Shown one piece after another: positions 60,192 to 64,000 of a stretch of DNA of 64,000 nucleotides (within the stretch, counting starts at the first letter, position 1; each line of letters opens with the position of its first letter). Where the stretch lies: the NCBI GenBank assembly GCA_964640995.1, contig CAZXJJ010000001.1:310001-374000 (forward strand), read 5' to 3'. This DNA comes from JAAYUH01 sp964640995 (GTDB taxonomy: Bacteria; Caldisericota; Caldisericia; B22-G15). The notes under the pieces were generated by a model. The model worked only from the letters and a program-made list of their open reading frames with translations, did no database searches and was not told the DNA's origin. A program made the position numbers and the translations under genes.

Positions 60192-61283
60192 TTACTCGAA
60201 TTTACCTCTTGCATCAACTTTATATTTTCCTATAACCTCATCCCCTCTTACCATATAAAAATAATCAAAATTACTCATTGTTATACAGGAGTGAATTGGA
60301 ACTATTTTCAATTTATCTCCAATTTTAATTTTTGAATTTTCTTTTAATTTTAACCAACCATGTTCTTCTGAAAGAGAAAAAAGTTTTGTCTGAGGTTCAT
60401 CTAAAAGATATCCATAAATTTTTTCATTCTCAATTTCTAAATAGTCAAGCCCTAAAACTTTTGCACCAGCATCTATATATGCTCGAAAGTTATCTGGTTT
60501 ACTTATAACCTGTGATAAAACAAATAAAGCACATCTATCAAGGGATGCGACTCCTAAACTAACTTGTTTATAATCATAAAAAACATAATTTCCAGGTCTT
60601 ATCTCTGTTATACCATCTATTTTGCCACTTATAAAAACTGAGGGTGTTGAGCCAATGCTTATTGTTTCACATTTAATTCCTCCCTCTTCTAAAATTCTTT
60701 TTGCCTCAAGAACTGCACTTGCTTCTTCAAATGAAAATTTTTCTCTTTCATCTTCACTTTTTACCTTGTAAACATGTCCACCATGAGTAAAGACACCATC
60801 AAAAATTATATTTTTACTCTTTTTAATCTCTTTATAAAGAGAAAGAACATCCTCAGGGTTTATTCCACACCTATTATGTCCTGAATTGATTTCAATTCTT
60901 ACATAAGTTTTTTCATCATCAAAAACTTCACTTATTTTTCTTATACCTTCAATAGAATCAACAGACAAAATTAACTTTTTAACTTTTTTATTTAAATTTT
61001 TTGCCCTTTTTAATTTTTCAGTGTCAACTATTTCACTTGATATAAAAATATCATCAAAGCCAGCATCAGCAAAAACTTCTGCCTCAGATAGTTTTGCACA
61101 TTGAATTCCTGATATTCCAAAATCCTCTTGTATTTTTGCAAGCTCAATAGATTTATGGGTTTTAATCATTGGTCTTAATTTTTTATTATACTTTTTAGCA
61201 AAATTTGCCATCTCCTCAATATTTTTAATGAGTTTTTCATAATCAACTATTAGCGCTGGAGTAGTTAAATCAAATGTTTTCAT
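60192..61283 (-). CDS. D-threonine aldolase/D-serine dehydratase-like PLP enzyme
   Basis: Fold-type III PLP enzyme of 363 residues (alanine racemase N-terminal barrel). The PLP Lys is in RPMIKTHKSIELAK. The C-terminal half has the DSD1-like zinc motif His-x-Cys in VPIHSCITMSNFDYFYMVRG and ends EVIGKYKVDARGKF. This group cleaves D-threonine or deaminates D-serine with PLP and a metal. Which reaction applies is not clear. It overlaps the ferritin-like gene by four bases (ATGA). Confidence 0.87.
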   Translation of the reverse strand: MKTFDLTTPALIVDYEKLIKNIEEMANFAKKYNKKLRPMIKTHKSIELAKIQEDFGISGIQCAKLSEAEVFADAGFDDIFISSEIVDTEKLKRAKNLNKKVKKLILSVDSIEGIRKISEVFDDEKTYVRIEINSGHNRCGINPEDVLSLYKEIKKSKNIIFDGVFTHGGHVYKVKSEDEREKFSFEEASAVLEAKRILEEGGIKCETISIGSTPSVFISGKIDGITEIRPGNYVFYDYKQVSLGVASLDRCALFVLSQVISKPDNFRAYIDAGAKVLGLDYLEIENEKIYGYLLDEPQTKLFSLSEEHGWLKLKENSKIKIGDKLKIVPIHSCITMSNFDYFYMVRGDEVIGKYKVDARGKFE

Positions 61284-61567
61284 TTTTTAGATAAAATTTC
61301 TTTTACCTCTTTTTCTCCATTTTGAAGTTCTTCCTTTGCTTCTTTATCTTTTAAAAGAAGAAGATACAAATTTTCTCCAACATGTGTTTTTTCCTCTTTT
61401 GCAATATCTAAAAAGACCTCTTTCAATTTCTCATCTTTTGTAAATGAAGCAAGTTGTTCGTATAGGTTAATTGCATCAAATTCAGCAATTATACCAATTC
61501 TTAAAATTTCACTTTCAAGGTCCTCTTTGCTTAAATTCTCAAACTTAAAAGGAATATTTGATAACAT
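61280..61567 (-). CDS. Small ferritin-like (rubrerythrin-type) protein
   Basis: Helical protein of 95 residues. Iron ligands fit EFDAINLYEQLA and EEKTHVGENL (Glu-x-x-His). Size and text resemble encapsulin-associated ferritin-like proteins of thermophiles, which form annular assemblies and oxidise iron. No encapsulin gene lies in this window. AAAGGAGGTG precedes ATG 61567. It is co-transcribed with the aldolase-like gene. Confidence 0.75.
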   Translation of the reverse strand: MLSNIPFKFENLSKEDLESEILRIGIIAEFDAINLYEQLASFTKDEKLKEVFLDIAKEEKTHVGENLYLLLLKDKEAKEELQNGEKEVKEILSKK

Positions 61568-61617
61568 AAAGCACCTCCTTTTTTATTTTACTGTTTAAAA
61601 ATTTTTCTGATAGATTT

Positions 61618-62589
61618 TTAAATAACATCGAGGTCAGAAAAGTTAAAGAAATATTTTTTTGAAAAAGAGATTTTTTCGAATGGATAAAGAATAATTAATC
61701 TTTTTTGATATGGAATAAAACCCTTAAAGAAAAGAATTTTTTCAAGAGGGTCTCCCTGCTTTATCCAGATATCAACTAAATCAACATTATTTTCAACAAA
61801 ATATTTAAGAGAAAAAGAGATAATTTTTGAGAATGACTCTCTATCTCTATATAAAAACTCTTCAATTGTACCTCTTTTTATATCAACTTCTTTTATTCTT
61901 ATAACAAAAAGACTCTCCTCATCTTTGAATATATCATAGGTGTAATATGGGTGAGAAAGATATCTCCAAGTTAAGAAACTTTCATCTCTTAAAAGAAAAA
62001 TATCATAGTGCTTTTTAAGGTTTTCTAAATAGTTCTCAACTCCACTGAAATTATCAACTTTAACAAAACTAAATTTCTCTTTAATAAGGTTTGTTCCAAT
62101 TTTAAAAAGAGGTGAAAGGATCGAGAGGTCAATTTTAAATTTTGATGCTATTATATTTAAATTGAGTGGAAAAATCCACCTTCTAACATATCCAAAACTC
62201 ATCCAATTTAACTTTTTTGTATAAATTGGAAGAGAGTTTTTATTTGGAAATCCATAAAAATAGTAGTATCCTCTTTCTTTTCCTTCCTCAAGAGTTTTAA
62301 TTGCAAGTTTTTTAAAAATTCCCTTTCCCCTATATTTTTTTAAAACCATGGAATCAACAGAGTGCCCTATTTTTACAATTTCTCCTTTAAAATATGCTTT
62401 AAATGGGACAATCGCCTCTTCTCCAACAATTTCACCTTCTTTGCTCTCATAAACAGCAATCAGGTTTTCTTTGAGTGGTTTTTCAAGATATTTCCATCTC
62501 CATTTTTTAATATCAACCTCAAGTTCTGGAGTAACACTTTCAAAAAGAGGAATTATCTCCTCTCCACTTCCTTCATATATCTTGCACAT
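61618..62589 (-). CDS. GNAT-family N-acetyltransferase
   Basis: Probable acetyltransferase of 323 residues. The CoA-binding region reads VDSMVLKKYRGKGIFKKLAI, with a following YYYFYGFPNKNSLPIYTKKL, typical of GNAT proteins of the Acetyltransf_9 type. The C-terminal half (about 175-323) has a second, weaker similar fold (EDESLFVIRIKEVD-like strands). The substrate is unknown. GGAGAAAG precedes ATG 62589. Divergent from the lipoprotein gene at 62652. Confidence 0.78.
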   Translation of the reverse strand: MCKIYEGSGEEIIPLFESVTPELEVDIKKWRWKYLEKPLKENLIAVYESKEGEIVGEEAIVPFKAYFKGEIVKIGHSVDSMVLKKYRGKGIFKKLAIKTLEEGKERGYYYFYGFPNKNSLPIYTKKLNWMSFGYVRRWIFPLNLNIIASKFKIDLSILSPLFKIGTNLIKEKFSFVKVDNFSGVENYLENLKKHYDIFLLRDESFLTWRYLSHPYYTYDIFKDEESLFVIRIKEVDIKRGTIEEFLYRDRESFSKIISFSLKYFVENNVDLVDIWIKQGDPLEKILFFKGFIPYQKRLIILYPFEKISFSKKYFFNFSDLDVI

Positions 62590-62651
62590 TTTCTTTCTCC
62601 TTTAATTTTATATATATATTTTTCATTTTATAATAAAAAGAGGAGGTTTTT

Positions 62652-63833
62652 ATGAAAAAAAGAGTTTTAATTAGTTTAATACTGTTACTCTTAGTTTTTT
62701 CACTCTTTTCTTGTAAAAAGGAAAAGGTTCCAGAAATTGTAATTTCAAGTGGAGGTAAAATTTTACTTTATGATGAGAAAATAAATTTAATTAAAGATTT
62801 TGATACTAACCTCAAAGGAAAAATTATTTTAAGCGAGATAAGAAATAATTTAGTATTATTTAATTATTTCTCAGATGATTACACAAAAAGTGGAATTTTT
62901 GTCTTAAATATTGAGACAGGTGAGATATTGAATTTAACAGAAGGACTTTTAGGATTCTTTCCATATACTCCAAAATTTTATGATGATGAAAATATTATTT
63001 TTACTTTAAAAGAGAGTGCTGGAAGAGAGTACTTATATATTTATAATCTTAAAATAAAAAATAAAAAACCTCTAATTATAAATTTAATTTCAGAATACAT
63101 CCATCCAATTTACTTTGATGATTTGAATAACAAAATTTATTTACATCTTTTAAGATATAATGAAGTAAATTCAAAAATATCACTCTATAATTTATTAACT
63201 GAAGAATTTATTGAAAACTATATTACTTTTGATGATAAAAAGTTTTATTTTAGAGAAACTTCAAATGAAAATGGTGAGATTTTAGGAACTTCTTATGACT
63301 CAAAATCAGGCAAAGAAAAAATTGAAATATTATATTTAAATAAAAAAGAGTATAAATTGGTTTATGAAGAGAGCTTAGGAGATATCGCTGATGAGATATT
63401 TATTAATAATTCTCAAAACATTTTATACAAATTAATCCCACATGAATTAGGTAAAAAACCATACATAGTTTTAATTGATAGAAATGGAAAAGTTTTGAAA
63501 ACCATAGAAGGTCCAACTAAATTTGAATTTTATGTTAGAGGAGTTTTAAGAAATTATTTGTATCTTATGGCTCAGGAAGAGGTAGGTGGAAAATATTATC
63601 TTTATTTAACAGATTTAGATAAGATTTCATATAAAAAATTGACAAGAGAAAGTTATTTTTACGGTGGAGATCTAACTTTTTCTTATCTAAAAGGAAAGGT
63701 CATTATAAGTGAGATAAAAGAATCAAATCAGGAAAAAGATTATATTCTTATGAATTTAAATGGAGAAAATAGTATTAATTTAAATGAAAAATTGAAAATT
63801 AAAATTGATTCAGTTTTATTTTTTGAAAAGTGA
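62652..63833 (+). CDS. Lipoprotein with beta-propeller-like repeats
   Basis: Exported protein of 393 residues with a lipoprotein signal (LISLILLLLVFSLFSCKKEK, lipobox LFSC). The body has repeated strands with Tyr/Asp-rich turns (YIYNLKIKNKKPL, LYLTDLDKISYKKLTRESYF) spaced like WD/TolB-type propeller blades. No enzyme motif is seen. AGGAGG precedes ATG 62652, and the stop overlaps the next start by four bases (GTGA). Confidence 0.72.
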   Translation: MKKRVLISLILLLLVFSLFSCKKEKVPEIVISSGGKILLYDEKINLIKDFDTNLKGKIILSEIRNNLVLFNYFSDDYTKSGIFVLNIETGEILNLTEGLLGFFPYTPKFYDDENIIFTLKESAGREYLYIYNLKIKNKKPLIINLISEYIHPIYFDDLNNKIYLHLLRYNEVNSKISLYNLLTEEFIENYITFDDKKFYFRETSNENGEILGTSYDSKSGKEKIEILYLNKKEYKLVYEESLGDIADEIFINNSQNILYKLIPHELGKKPYIVLIDRNGKVLKTIEGPTKFEFYVRGVLRNYLYLMAQEEVGGKYYLYLTDLDKISYKKLTRESYFYGGDLTFSYLKGKVIISEIKESNQEKDYILMNLNGENSINLNEKLKIKIDSVLFFEK

Positions 63834-64000
63834 ACTATGATTTAAATTTAGTTATTTTTTATAACAAAAACAATAGATATAGCTTTAATTCTCTTTTAGG
63901 TGCCATAAAAATTGAAGAAAGATTTAAAAATATAAATATTATTTTTATTGAGAAAGAAGAGGGGCTTTTTAATCTTTCGGAATTAATTGATAATAATAAA
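63830..64000 (+). CDS. Start of a probable B12-binding/radical-SAM protein, cut by window end
   Basis: Open frame from GTG 63830 overlapping the lipoprotein stop. It reads LVIFYNKNNRYSFNSLLGAI and so on to the edge (57 codons). Text of the type LxxYxxxNRYSFNxLxGAL is, from memory, the N-terminus of B12-binding domain/radical SAM proteins of the MJ_1487 type. The CxxxCxxC motif would lie beyond the window, so the call stays tentative. Confidence 0.5.
   Translation, partial: MNYDLNLVIFYNKNNRYSFNSLLGAIKIEERFKNINIIFIEKEEGLFNLSELIDNNK

Noticed and set aside
1..64000. CRISPR arrays, insertion sequences, tRNA or rRNA genes
   Set aside because: I looked for regular repeat-spacer patterns, transposase motifs and clover-leaf or rRNA text and saw none; short tRNAs could still be missed by eye.

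Overview
The window is very AT-rich and densely coded. It carries a reverse gyrase, which so far marks hyperthermophiles and some thermophiles, and remnants of a KaiC-like ATPase that I recall only from thermophiles. Type IV pilus genes, prepilins and lipoproteins show it is bacterial. The mix (reverse gyrase, DUF1659/DUF2922/YvrJ small genes, copper-amine-oxidase-like stalk domains, LivFGHM transport) suits a low-GC thermophilic bacterium of a Caldisericota/Dictyoglomota/Thermotogota-like or thermophilic Firmicutes-like lineage. I cannot name a genus. TTG and GTG starts behind strong AGGAGG sites are common. A run of 100 N at 53251-53350 shows this is a draft, probably metagenomic, scaffold.

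Layout. 1-2.7 kb: the end of a membrane GAF-GGDEF protein and a small DUF2089/DUF4097 operon. 2.8-10.7 kb: a leftward operon with an HTH protein, reverse gyrase, a flippase-like membrane protein, endonuclease V, a THEP1-type NTPase, a membrane protein and a nitroreductase. 10.8-16.2 kb: a diiron metallo-beta-lactamase-fold protein, then a TetR/MMPL-exporter/exported-protein operon with a palindromic operator abutting the tetR start codon. 16.2-20.3 kb: a decayed KaiC-like gene, then an HD-GYP protein preceded by a 45-residue exported peptide gene that diverges from a TPR-plus-HTH regulator; this is a candidate peptide-signalling locus. 20.3-23.6 kb: a nitroreductase, a broken preT and an intact preA.

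23.6-26.8 kb: an XRE-S24 autocleaving-type repressor diverges from a row of small genes: a 54-residue protein, a peptidoglycan amidase, DUF1659, DUF2922 and YvrJ. The layout suggests a damage-inducible lysis-like or envelope-remodelling cassette and is one of the two most interesting loci. 27.5-40.5 kb: a long rightward operon for uptake and CoA-dependent metabolism of a probable organic or branched-chain acid: two hydrolases, a KAS III-like protein, an SDR, LivJ-like SBP with LivGFHM, a double TetR, a CoA transferase, a thiolase and a methyltransferase. 40.5-47.7 kb: a C25-type peptidase with a dockerin-like tail, UppP, an aminotransferase, a patatin, a PfpI-family protein, and a CXXC mini-protein with a polyferredoxin. 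47.7-55.5 kb: the type IV pilus locus. pilB-pilC run rightward and converge on a leftward operon of prepilins, a PilM-PilN fusion and PilO. 55.5-64 kb: mixed housekeeping genes, two broken exported-protein genes, an HD phosphohydrolase, a D-threonine-aldolase-like enzyme, a ferritin-like protein, a GNAT protein, a lipoprotein and the start of a probable B12-binding/radical-SAM gene.

Five genes (KaiC-like, preT, TPR, a lipoprotein and a copper-amine-oxidase-domain protein) are interrupted by stops or frameshifts while staying recognisable beyond them. The lesions use all three stop codons, so they point to decay or consensus error rather than a changed code.
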